A DNA stretch of 16,976 bases from the NCBI GenBank assembly GCA_002497075.1, contig DAML01000016.1, forward strand, positions 295 to 17,270, read 5' to 3'. This document shows positions 6,480-12,489 of this stretch, piece after piece. How positions within the stretch are numbered: the stretch's first letter is position 1; every line of letters begins with the position of its first letter. The DNA is from Methanomassiliicoccaceae archaeon UBA472. Lineage in GTDB: Archaea > Thermoplasmatota > Thermoplasmata > Methanomassiliicoccales > UBA472. The position numbers were made by a program, and so were the translations under genes. Below the pieces are notes generated by a model. That model had not been told where the DNA came from and ran no database searches. It saw only the letters and a program-made list of their open reading frames with translations.

Positions 6480-7583
6480 TCACTCCCGGTCTTTGTCCAA
6501 GGATATCCGGGTTCCAGCCTTGATGGCCTCGGCCTCGCGCCTCTCCTGGGCCATGGCCACTTCAAGCTCCTTCATGTCCCGGCGGAGCTCTTCCTGGGTC
6601 GGGATTGGGCCTAGGATGACGTCGGCCTTTCCGACCGTCCTCTCGATCTCCTCGGGGTTGGATATCTGCCTTTCTGGTATGGTGCGGACTCCTCCGACAT
6701 AGTCGGAAATGCCCTCAACCAGTCGGGTGAGCTCGAACGGCAGGACGATCTTGGTGGCTTGTCCTTCTCCCAGCTTCTTCACGGCGTCCAAGGAAAGAAC
6801 GGTAAGGGCCTTGGTGTCCAGCGTGCTGGCGCCCACGCTCAGTATCCTGAGCTTCTGTGCCTCACCCTGGCTCTCCAGGATGATGGCCAGCCTCTCTCCT
6901 TCCGCCTCCAATATCTTGGCCTGGCGCAGACCCTCGGCCTGCAGCACACGGGACCTCTTCTCACCTTCGGCGTTGAGGATGGCCGCGGTCTTGGCGCCGT
7001 CCGCCTTCAGGATCGCCGCACGCCTCAGCCTCTCGGCGGAGGTCTGCTCCTCCATGGCCTGCTTGACCTTCGGGGCCGGGTCGATCTCCCTGATCTCCAC
7101 AGCGTCGACCTTTACTCCCCACTGGTCCGTTGCCTCGTCGAGGATGTCCCTGAGCTTGAGGTTGATCTTCTCACGGTTGGAGAGGATCTCATCCAGCTCC
7201 ATGTCGCCGATGATGGACCTCAGGGTGGTCTGGGCCAGATACACGGTCGCCGCCCGGTAATCGGTAACTTCGAAGAAGGCCTTCTTCGGATCGACCACCT
7301 TCACGTAGATGATGGCGTCGACGTTCACCGGGGAGTTGTCCTTGGTGATGACCTCCTGCCTAGGGACGTCCAGAACCTGCGTCCTCAGGTCCAGCTTCAC
7401 CGTCTCGTTGATCAGCGGGGCGACGTAGTTGAAGCCCGGATTCAGCACTCTGATGAACATACCCAAGCGGATGTATATCGCCTGCTCGTACGGCCTAACG
7501 ATCTTGACACCGTTCACCACGATCACGATCGCCGCGATGATGGCCAGTATCAACAAACCTAGGATCTCTACTGCTAATGCCAT
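6480..7583 (-). CDS. SPFH/Band 7 (stomatin-like, slipin) membrane protein
   Basis: This 367-residue protein has an N-terminal membrane helix (residues ~5-24), then a stomatin-type SPFH domain (VRPYEQAIYIRLGMFIRVLNPG, VDVPRQ-like VLDVPRQEVITKDN, DAIIYVKVVDPKKA, GDMELDEILSNREKI, DEATDQWGVKVDAVEIREI). Residues ~172-250 form a long charged helix containing five 11-residue repeats. A variable tail with a second charged helix (331-357) follows. Such proteins oligomerise into ring or cage assemblies on the membrane and are associated with membrane microdomains and protease control. It lies 17 bp downstream of nfeD, a pairing widespread in bacteria and archaea in which NfeD is thought to work with the SPFH partner. 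AGGAGAAGG (7590-7597) gives a clear Shine-Dalgarno sequence for the ATG at 7583. Confidence 0.95.
   Translation of the reverse strand: MALAVEILGLLILAIIAAIVIVVNGVKIVRPYEQAIYIRLGMFIRVLNPGFNYVAPLINETVKLDLRTQVLDVPRQEVITKDNSPVNVDAIIYVKVVDPKKAFFEVTDYRAATVYLAQTTLRSIIGDMELDEILSNREKINLKLRDILDEATDQWGVKVDAVEIREIDPAPKVKQAMEEQTSAERLRRAAILKADGAKTAAILNAEGEKRSRVLQAEGLRQAKILEAEGERLAIILESQGEAQKLRILSVGASTLDTKALTVLSLDAVKKLGEGQATKIVLPFELTRLVEGISDYVGGVRTIPERQISNPEEIERTVGKADVILGPIPTQEELRRDMKELEVAMAQERREAEAIKAGTRISLDKDRE
6852..7016 (-). repeat. Five tandem 11-residue (hendecad) repeats in the SPFH protein
   Basis: Residues 190-244 divide exactly into five units of 11: AILKADGAKTA, AILNAEGEKRS, RVLQAEGLRQA, KILEAEGERLA, IILESQGEAQK. 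The consensus is x-(I/V)-L-x-A-(E/D)-G-x-x-x-(A/S). The period fits a right-handed or straight helical bundle, in line with the helical wall of SPFH assemblies. The repeat is visible at protein level, less so at DNA level. Confidence 0.8.
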
Positions 7584-7589
7584 GATTAC

Positions 7590-7597
7590 CTTCTCCT
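7590..7597 (-). promoter_or_regulatory. Shine-Dalgarno site of the SPFH gene
   Basis: On the minus strand AGGAGAAGG ends six bases before the ATG at 7583. It is one of the few clear ribosome binding sites in the window, as expected for an internal cistron whose upstream partner begins leaderless. Confidence 0.65.
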
Positions 7598-7600
7598 GAT

Positions 7601-8065
7601 CTATTGGATTATCTCCTCTACGGTCACATGAACGCCTTCACTGCGGACCACCTTGACATGCTTCCCCACCGATATGGGTGTCTCCGAGGTGGCGCTCCAG
7701 ATTACGTTGGCGATCTTCACCTTGCCCCTGAGGGACCCAGGCACGACCTCCACCTCCACCTGCCCTTCCTTGCCTATGAGCGAGGTGGCCACCGTGGTCT
7801 GCGGCGGAGCCGGAGGGGCCAGCCTTTGATACATCTTGATGGTCAGGAAGGTGGTGGGTACCAGTATTATTACCGCGATGATCGGGGACCAGATCGTCAA
7901 CAGCAGGTCCGGGAAGATCAATCCGATGCCTCCCAGTGCCAATAGCACCGTGGCCGGCACCAGTAGAAAGGACCCGGGCTGGCTGATCTCCACCAGGAGC
8001 ATCAGCACCCCGATCACTATGAACACCAACGAAAGGTCAGTGGCTAGGGTCATGGTAAATCCCAT
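7601..8065 (-). CDS. nfeD: NfeD-family membrane protein (short form)
   Basis: This 154-residue protein is a short NfeD lacking the serine-protease domain of long forms. Three to four hydrophobic stretches cover residues ~8-77 (LSLVFIVIGVLMLLVEISQPG, LLVPATVLLALGGIGLIF, IIAVIILVPTTFLTIKMY). A soluble beta-rich OB-fold domain follows at ~90-152 (SLIGKEGQVEVEVVPGSLRGKVKI, HVKVVRSEGVHVTVEEI). The typical motif around LLVEISQPG/GLIF is visible. The gene is first in an operon with the SPFH gene 17 bp downstream. Two in-frame ATGs exist, at 8065 and 8053 (Met5). The TATA-like box upstream fits a leaderless start at 8065. Function is probably assembly or regulation of the SPFH partner at the membrane, an inference from family context. 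Confidence 0.9.
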   Translation of the reverse strand: MGFTMTLATDLSLVFIVIGVLMLLVEISQPGSFLLVPATVLLALGGIGLIFPDLLLTIWSPIIAVIILVPTTFLTIKMYQRLAPPAPPQTTVATSLIGKEGQVEVEVVPGSLRGKVKIANVIWSATSETPISVGKHVKVVRSEGVHVTVEEIIQ

Positions 8066-8084
8066 GGGTCTTTCGGTATTTATC

Positions 8085-8093
8085 CTTTATTTC
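8085..8093 (-). promoter_or_regulatory. TATA-like box for the nfeD-SPFH operon
   Basis: On the minus strand GAAATAAAG is centred about 24 bp before the nfeD ATG at 8065. A second AT-rich element, GATAAATA, lies a few bases nearer the gene, so the exact box is uncertain. Either way the leader would be very short. Confidence 0.4.
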
Positions 8094-8166
8094 CGTTAAA
8101 GGCTTCGCTTATCACAATTGGGTTAAGGAAGCCGCATAATTACCCGAATGGAACGCATATGGCCAG

Positions 8167-8212
8167 ATGTCACGAAATGGTGAAAAACCGAAAAACATTA
8201 AATAATGTCACG
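8167..8212. repeat. Direct repeat ATGTCACG flanking the peroxiredoxin promoter
   Basis: ATGTCACG occurs at 8167-8174 and again at 8205-8212, 38 bp apart. The second copy overlaps the end of the TATA-like box at 8197-8206. Repeat copies at this position could bind a regulator. Eight bases is short, so chance is possible. Confidence 0.35.
8197..8206 (+). promoter_or_regulatory. TATA-like box for the peroxiredoxin gene
   Basis: ATTAAATAAT is centred about 28 bp before the GTG at 8230 and 37 bp before the ATG at 8239. The A-rich CGAAAAAC stretch directly upstream could be the TFB recognition element. This fits transcription starting at or near 8229-8230. Confidence 0.5.
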
Positions 8213-8222
8213 GTGGGTATTA

Positions 8223-8248
8223 CTTCACAGTGATAACTATGTGTGAAG
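8223..8248. promoter_or_regulatory. Inverted repeat spanning the peroxiredoxin start codons
   Basis: CTTCACA (8223-8229) and TGTGAAG (8242-8248) are exact reverse complements separated by 12 bases. Half-site centres are 19 bp apart, close to two helical turns, as in operators of dimeric winged-helix proteins. The dyad covers the expected transcription start, the GTG at 8230 and the ATG at 8239. It may be an operator or, if transcribed, a hairpin that hides the start. Confidence 0.45.
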
Positions 8249-8907
8249 ACATGGAAGATACAATGGGGATGCCATTGATAGGGGACAGGTTCCCGGACAT
8301 GACGGTGACCACCACCCACGGCCCGATGAGCCTTCCGAAGGACGTCGAGGGCAAGTGGTTGGTACTTTTCAGCCACCCCGCTGACTTCACCCCTACTTGC
8401 ACCACCGAGTTCGTCGCCTTCGCCAAGAGGGCCGAGGAGTTCAACAAGATGAACGCTGTCCTGGTCGGACTGTCCATAGACCAGGTGTTCTCTCACATAA
8501 AGTGGGTGGAGTGGATCGAGGAGAACATCGGCGTAAAGATACCGTTCCCCATCATCGCTGACCACGGCGATGTGGCTATGAGGCTGGGGATGATTCACCC
8601 CGGAAAGGCCAGCAACACGGTGAGGGCCGTCTTCCTCATCGACCCCAAGGCCATCGTCCGCCTCATTATCTACTACCCGCAGGAGATCGGTCGCAGCGTC
8701 AACGAGGTCGTTCGTGCCCTGCAGGCCTTGCAGTTCTGCGACAAGAACGGTCTGGCCACCCCCGAGGGCTGGCCGAACAGCGAGCTCATCGGCGACCGGG
8801 CCATCATACCCCCGCCGAAGGATTACAAGACCGCTATGGAGCGGAAGAAGAACGTCGGAAAGGGCAAGGACTGCTACGACTGGTGGTTCTGCACCAAGAA
8901 GCTCTGA
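8230..8907 (+). CDS. Thiol peroxidase of the Prx6 type (archaeal peroxiredoxin)
   Basis: This 225-residue protein reduces hydrogen peroxide and organic peroxides through a reactive cysteine. It has GDRFPDMTVTTTHG at the N-terminus, HPADFTPTCTTEF with peroxidatic C57, and RAVFLIDPKAIVRLII. The long Prx6-type C-terminal arm carries GWPNSELIGDRAIIPPPK and C215-x5-C221 (DCYDWWFC). Archaeal homologues use a C-terminal cysteine of this pair to resolve C57, so a 2-Cys mechanism is likely. C170 is an additional cysteine. The start is ambiguous: GTG 8230, ATG 8239 or Met8 at 8251. GTG 8230 matches a leaderless mRNA from the TATA box, while ATG 8239 would leave a 9-nt leader. Length is typical of the family. 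It is divergent from nfeD and probably regulated through the repeats around its start. Confidence 0.94.
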   Translation: MITMCEDMEDTMGMPLIGDRFPDMTVTTTHGPMSLPKDVEGKWLVLFSHPADFTPTCTTEFVAFAKRAEEFNKMNAVLVGLSIDQVFSHIKWVEWIEENIGVKIPFPIIADHGDVAMRLGMIHPGKASNTVRAVFLIDPKAIVRLIIYYPQEIGRSVNEVVRALQALQFCDKNGLATPEGWPNSELIGDRAIIPPPKDYKTAMERKKNVGKGKDCYDWWFCTKKL

Positions 8908-8931
8908 GCCTCCAAACCTCTTACCTCTAAA

Positions 8932-8945
8932 CCCCTTTTCTCTTT
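8932..8945 (+). terminator. C/T-rich terminator after the peroxiredoxin gene
   Basis: CCCCTTTTCTCTTT lies about 25 bp after the peroxiredoxin stop and abuts the stop codon of the convergent permease at 8946-8948. Composition and position fit an archaeal T-rich terminator. Confidence 0.35.
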
Positions 8946-10220
8946 TCACATTCCCAGGAAAAGCACGGATATCAGCAGCGTCACCAGGGTCACCGGCAGC
9001 CCGGCCTTGACGAAGTCCCATAGGCGGACCTCGACCCCCATGCTCAGCCCTTTCTCGACCACTATCACATTCGCCGCGGCTCCCAGGATGGTGGCGTTGC
9101 CGGCGAGGGTCGACGACGTGGCCAAGCTGAGCCAGAGGGTGTCATTGCCCGGCGGGACCACTGGCGACAACAGCATCACCGCGGGAACGTTGCTGATCAG
9201 GTTCGACAGCACCGATGAAATTACGGTGAGGCCGGCCACCCCGGCCATGCCCGCGCCCATGTCGGCGAAGGAGTCGAGCATCATGTCCATCAGGCCGGAG
9301 GTCTCCACTCCTTTCAGCAGGATGAACAGCCCGACGAAGAACAATATCAGGGTCCAGTCCACCCCCCGCAGGATCGGAGCGGTGCTGGTGTCCTTTTTAA
9401 TTAGGGGAAGGGCCAGCAACAGGAAGCAGCCACCCAGGAAGGCCACCAACGAAATGGGTATGCCCAGCCAAGAGGAGGTGGTGAAGCCGACGAAGACGGC
9501 CACGAGAACGGCCAGGACCAGGAAGAAAGGCTTCTCCATCCGCGCCCTGGGGGCTGCGGACATCAATCTGGAGCAATCGATGGGACGGGGTTCGCCCAGA
9601 CCTCCGTCGAAGATCTCCTTTCGGAACACCAGGGCGACCAGGCCCACGGCGACCGCCAGCGAGATGATGGCCAGGGGTGCCAGGGCCAGGGCGAAATCGG
9701 AGAAGGATATTCCGGACTGGATGATGATGTAAGCGTTCTGAGGGTTCCCCACGCCGGTGGCCACCGAGCCGATGTTAGCGGCCAGGGCCTCCCCTACCAA
9801 GAACGGCACGGGATTGGCGTCTATGGACCGGCAGACCTTGATCAGGATCGGCGTGAACATCAGGACCACGGCGTCGTTCAGGATCAGCGCGGACAGCAGG
9901 GCGGTCACCCCCATGCTCAGCCACAGAAGGGTGAAGCGGTCCGCGCACCTTTTCACCAGGAGCACGGCCACCCGGTCGAACAGTCCGGTTATCTCTAGGC
10001 AGGAGACGATGATCATCATGCCCAGCAGCAGGCCGATTATGTCCAGGTCGATGGCTTCCAGCACCTGGTCGGCGGTGACCACTCCCAGCAGGATCATCAG
10101 CACCGCCCCGAAAAGGGCGGCCGCCGGTCGGTCGATGCTAACGCTGCGCACCCTCCTGATGGATATGAGGGAATAGGTGAACAGGAAGACCAGCAGGGCC
10201 AACCAGGTTACGGTCTGCAT
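8946..10220 (-). CDS. ArsB/NhaD/SLC13 (ion transporter superfamily) permease
   Basis: This 424-residue integral membrane protein has about 11 hydrophobic helices in two repeated halves. Diagnostic features are LILNDAVVLMFTPI in the first half, ANIGSVATGVGNPQNAYII, and in the second half SNLISNVPAVMLLSPVV and STLAGNATILGAAANVIVV. These are the hairpin and unwound-helix regions of the ion transporter superfamily (ArsB, NhaD, CitM, SLC13). The substrate is not determined; arsenite, Na+/H+ exchange, sulfate or dicarboxylate are all seen in relatives. There is no arsR, arsA or arsC nearby, so arsenic export is not favoured. The loop at ~200-230 is charged and probably cytoplasmic. It has its own TATA-like box and lies just downstream of an Lrp-type regulator, which may control it. 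Confidence 0.88.
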   Translation of the reverse strand: MQTVTWLALLVFLFTYSLISIRRVRSVSIDRPAAALFGAVLMILLGVVTADQVLEAIDLDIIGLLLGMMIIVSCLEITGLFDRVAVLLVKRCADRFTLLWLSMGVTALLSALILNDAVVLMFTPILIKVCRSIDANPVPFLVGEALAANIGSVATGVGNPQNAYIIIQSGISFSDFALALAPLAIISLAVAVGLVALVFRKEIFDGGLGEPRPIDCSRLMSAAPRARMEKPFFLVLAVLVAVFVGFTTSSWLGIPISLVAFLGGCFLLLALPLIKKDTSTAPILRGVDWTLILFFVGLFILLKGVETSGLMDMMLDSFADMGAGMAGVAGLTVISSVLSNLISNVPAVMLLSPVVPPGNDTLWLSLATSSTLAGNATILGAAANVIVVEKGLSMGVEVRLWDFVKAGLPVTLVTLLISVLFLGM

Positions 10221-10243
10221 CCTAGGGATATAGAAAATGGTGG

Positions 10244-10251
10244 ATAATTAA
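10244..10251 (-). promoter_or_regulatory. TATA-like box for the permease gene
   Basis: On the minus strand TTAATTAT is centred about 28 bp before the ATG at 10220, in the 40-bp gap after the Lrp gene. The permease can therefore be transcribed independently, with a leaderless mRNA. Confidence 0.5.
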
Positions 10252-10260
10252 GCAACACCG

Positions 10261-10704
10261 TCATACCGAGCCGGGATAGCGCACCGACCGGTCCAGGACC
10301 AGGCGCACGTCAACCCTTCTGAATCCTATGGGCCTTATCTTCCGGTCCAGGAAGCTCAGGAGCTCCTTGCGGTCGGAAGCCCGCACCCTGAACATCAGAC
10401 GGGGCTCGCCAGTGACCTTCATGACCTCGCTGACCTCCTCCAGGGACATCAGGGCGCTCATGGCCTTGCCTTCCGATTGAGGGTCGATGTCCGCCAGGAC
10501 CAGCGCCTCGGCGTCTATGTCCAGCCTCTCCTGGTCGACAATGGTGGAGTAGCCAAGAATCAACCTTTCCTCCTCCATGCGGCGCATGCGGTCCCGGATG
10601 GTGGAAGGCGAACGTTCCAGCTTCTCGGCTATCTCTTCGATGGTCATCTTGCCGTTGCCCTGCAGCATGCGCAGGATCGTCTCGTCCAGGTCATCCTGCC
10701 CCAT
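10261..10704 (-). CDS. Lrp/AsnC-family transcriptional regulator
   Basis: This 147-residue protein has the two-domain Lrp architecture. A winged helix-turn-helix occupies residues ~3-60 (LDETILRMLQGNGKMTIEEIA, then recognition helix region RSPSTIRDRMRRMEEE and ILGYSTIVD wing). A RAM/ligand-binding domain covers ~65-140 (AEALVLADIDPQSEGKAMSAL, SEVMKVTGEPRLMFRVRASD, IGFRRVDVRLVLD). Such proteins form dimers to octamers and respond to amino acids or related small molecules. The effector cannot be read here. The ATG at 10704 is favoured by the TATA-like box 29 bp upstream. The gene lies 24 bp after the Nudix gene and 40 bp before the permease, all on the minus strand. The permease is a reasonable but unproven target, and autoregulation is common in the family. 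Confidence 0.93.
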   Translation of the reverse strand: MGQDDLDETILRMLQGNGKMTIEEIAEKLERSPSTIRDRMRRMEEERLILGYSTIVDQERLDIDAEALVLADIDPQSEGKAMSALMSLEEVSEVMKVTGEPRLMFRVRASDRKELLSFLDRKIRPIGFRRVDVRLVLDRSVRYPGSV

Positions 10705-10728
10705 GCTTATCCATAACCCTTCCCGGGG

Positions 10729-10736
10729 CTATAAAG
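10729..10736 (-). promoter_or_regulatory. TATA-like box for the Lrp-type gene
   Basis: On the minus strand CTTTATAG is centred about 29 bp before the ATG at 10704 and overlaps the last codons and TAG stop of the upstream Nudix gene. It is a good TATA match and implies independent leaderless transcription of the regulator. Confidence 0.5.
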
Positions 10737-11430
10737 GATGTTCCGCCGCCTTGACCCCGTCCGCGATCATCCTGCCGTGGTCGAAGGCCAGGTCCGGCAG
10801 GTCGGAGATCGCGAAGAATTCAGCTGAATCGGCGTCGTCTCCGGCCTTGAGCGATCCCCCCTTCTCCCTCAGCAGATACAGCAAGGTGACGAAATGCCCC
10901 CGGGGGTCCCTCCCCATCTCGGAGTAGACGCCGACCAGCCGCAGCACCTCCGTGTCAAGCCCGGTCTCCTCCCTGATCTCACGGACCACGCAATCCTCGG
11001 TGCTCTCTCCATATTCCACGAAACCACCGGGGAGGGCGTGGCACCCCCGGAACGGTTCCCTTCCCCGTTTGACCAAAAGCACCTTTCCATCCCGGAGGAC
11101 GAGGCCATCACAGGTCAGACTGGGATTTTTCCAGAGATTTTCCAGCTGGGCTTCCAGCAATCGAACGAACAGCTGCATCCGTTCCACGAGCTCAGTTCCA
11201 AAAGGGCTGAGCGCGCCATTTTGCAGTACCTTGCCGCCCACATCACGCTCGATCCGACGCACCTTTCGGAGCACCGTTACCTTGGTGATCCCGAGGTCAG
11301 CGGCCGCTCCCTCCGTTCCGCCATCCCGGAGCAGGAGCAGCAGGTGAAGGTCGTCACTATCCAGGAGGTCCCGGCCATCATTGGTCAGCACCGGTTCCGC
11401 CCTCAAGGAAAAGGTCATGGCTGGAGCCAT
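10729..11430 (-). CDS. Fusion of N-terminal winged-HTH (ModE/LysR-like) and C-terminal Nudix hydrolase
   Basis: The 233-residue protein joins two domains. Residues ~20-95 form a ModE/LysR-like winged helix-turn-helix: LDSDDLHLLLLLRDGGTEGA, then AADLGITKVTVLRKVRRIER and a wing ending LSPFGTELVERM. Residues ~105-225 form a Nudix domain with a complete Nudix box at 136-158 (GFVEYGE ... REIREETGL, fitting GX5EX7REUXEEXGU), preceded by GCHALPGG. The intact box predicts active hydrolysis of a nucleoside-diphosphate derivative, with ADP-ribose or NADH-like compounds the commonest substrates of this sub-type. The combination suggests a regulator that senses or destroys its ligand. NrtR regulators have the reverse order. 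The start is unclear: ATG 11430 (AGAGGT upstream), ATG 11418 and GTG 11391 (GAGGGCGG upstream) are possible. It is divergent from the Nog1-like gene. Confidence 0.88.
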   Translation of the reverse strand: MAPAMTFSLRAEPVLTNDGRDLLDSDDLHLLLLLRDGGTEGAAADLGITKVTVLRKVRRIERDVGGKVLQNGALSPFGTELVERMQLFVRLLEAQLENLWKNPSLTCDGLVLRDGKVLLVKRGREPFRGCHALPGGFVEYGESTEDCVVREIREETGLDTEVLRLVGVYSEMGRDPRGHFVTLLYLLREKGGSLKAGDDADSAEFFAISDLPDLAFDHGRMIADGVKAAEHPL

Positions 11431-11431
11431 G

Positions 11432-11440
11432 TTTTATAAA
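11432..11440 (+). promoter_or_regulatory. Near-palindromic TATA box in the Nudix/Nog1 divergent spacer
   Basis: TTTTATAAA is a strong TATA match centred about 28 bp before the GTG at 11464, giving a leaderless Nog1 mRNA. It starts just two bases from the ATG at 11430 of the divergent Nudix gene. Its TTTATAAA core is symmetrical, so it might also be read toward the Nudix gene, which would place that start near 11410. Confidence 0.55.
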
Positions 11441-11463
11441 CTACCTCTACTTTGTGACGGACC

Positions 11464-12450
11464 GTGCAGAACCTTAGGAAGCGTGTCCCAACCATTCTTA
11501 CAGCGGACGAGATATTGGACAAGGCGTTCCGTAAGGTCAACAAGATAGACAAGCAGGGGCCGGACAAGGTCGAGCTGGTCAAGCGCAAGTCCATGGCCCG
11601 CATCGCCTCGGCCACCGACGTCATATCGTCCACCCTCATGAAGTACGTCAAGGCCTTCCCGAGCATAAACGAGCGCACGGACTTCCTGGCGGAGATGATC
11701 GAGGTAACGGTCGGAATAGACAAGATGAAGAAGGCGCTGGGCAATCTGGACTGGGCCGCTTCGAAGATCAAGGAGCTGCAGAAGCAGTACACCAGCAAGG
11801 TGATGACCTCCTCGTCTACGTTCGCGGCCGACAACGCCCGCAAGGCCTACTACGGCCGAGCGTCATCCGTGGTCAACAAGATCGCACCGGACCTGGAATT
11901 CCTAAGCTACGCCAGGAACGAGTTCCGCAAGGTGCCCGACTTCAATGACGACATGCTTACGTTCGTCATAGCCGGTTTCCCGAACGTGGGAAAGAGCCAA
12001 TTCCTGCGCACCATATCGGCCGCCGAGCCGGAGGTCGCCGCCTATCCGTTCACCACCAAGGGCATAGAGGTCGGCATACACGAAGCGAACCACCGGCGAT
12101 ATCAGGTCATCGACACGCCCGGTCTGCTCGACAGGGAATTGGAATACCGCAACCGAATCGAGATGCAGGCGGTGACCGCCCTGAAGCACCTGGCTAATTC
12201 CATTCTGTTCATTCTCGACCCTTCCGAGAGCTGCGGCTACCTTATGGAAGGGCAGTTGAGGCTTCTGGAGTCGGTAAAAACGTTGTTCCCCGGCGTGCCA
12301 ATATTGGTCGTGGAGAACAAGGTCGACATGATCGACAGCGGTTCCGACCGGCTCAAGATGAGCGCGGCCACCGGGGTCGGCGTACAAGAGGTCATGGCCG
12401 CCCTGCGCGATTCGGTGAAACATCTGGAAGCGGTCGAGCCTCTCTTCTAG
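11464..12450 (+). CDS. Nog1-like GTPase (Obg/Nog1 family)
   Basis: This 328-residue protein is an archaeal relative of eukaryotic NOG1, a GTPase of large ribosomal subunit assembly. Residues 1-160 form the helical N-terminal domain typical of Nog1 (VPTILTADEILDKAFRKVNK at the start). The G domain follows: G1 GFPNVGKS (171-178), G2 YPFTTKG with T197/T198, G3 DTPG (217-220), G4 NKVD (285-288), and G5 SAATGVGV (300-307). All nucleotide-binding motifs are intact. The length is shorter than eukaryotic NOG1 (~650), which carries a long C-terminal extension, and matches archaeal members. The GTG start at 11464 is chosen because it gives the conserved N-terminus and lies 28 bp from a strong TATA box. 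polD follows 39 bp downstream with its own TATA-like box. Confidence 0.92.
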   Translation: MQNLRKRVPTILTADEILDKAFRKVNKIDKQGPDKVELVKRKSMARIASATDVISSTLMKYVKAFPSINERTDFLAEMIEVTVGIDKMKKALGNLDWAASKIKELQKQYTSKVMTSSSTFAADNARKAYYGRASSVVNKIAPDLEFLSYARNEFRKVPDFNDDMLTFVIAGFPNVGKSQFLRTISAAEPEVAAYPFTTKGIEVGIHEANHRRYQVIDTPGLLDRELEYRNRIEMQAVTALKHLANSILFILDPSESCGYLMEGQLRLLESVKTLFPGVPILVVENKVDMIDSGSDRLKMSAATGVGVQEVMAALRDSVKHLEAVEPLF

Positions 12451-12455
12451 GCAAA

Positions 12456-12465
12456 CTTATTAATT
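12456..12465 (+). promoter_or_regulatory. TATA-like box for the PolD large subunit gene
   Basis: CTTATTAATT is centred about 30 bp before the GTG at 12490, in the 39-bp spacer after the Nog1-like gene. A pyrimidine-rich run (12464-12477) follows and might also terminate the upstream transcript. Confidence 0.45.
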
Positions 12466-12489
12466 TTCTCTCCCCTTAGTGCGGATGGG

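Noticed and set aside
8170..9021. Minus-strand open frame covering the peroxiredoxin gene
   Set aside because: It lies opposite a clear peroxiredoxin, overlaps the permease end, and shows no domain.
8946..10220. Arsenite efflux assignment (arsB) for the permease
   Set aside because: The superfamily motifs also fit NhaD and SLC13 transporters, and no arsR, arsA or arsC neighbour exists, so a specific symbol is not justified.
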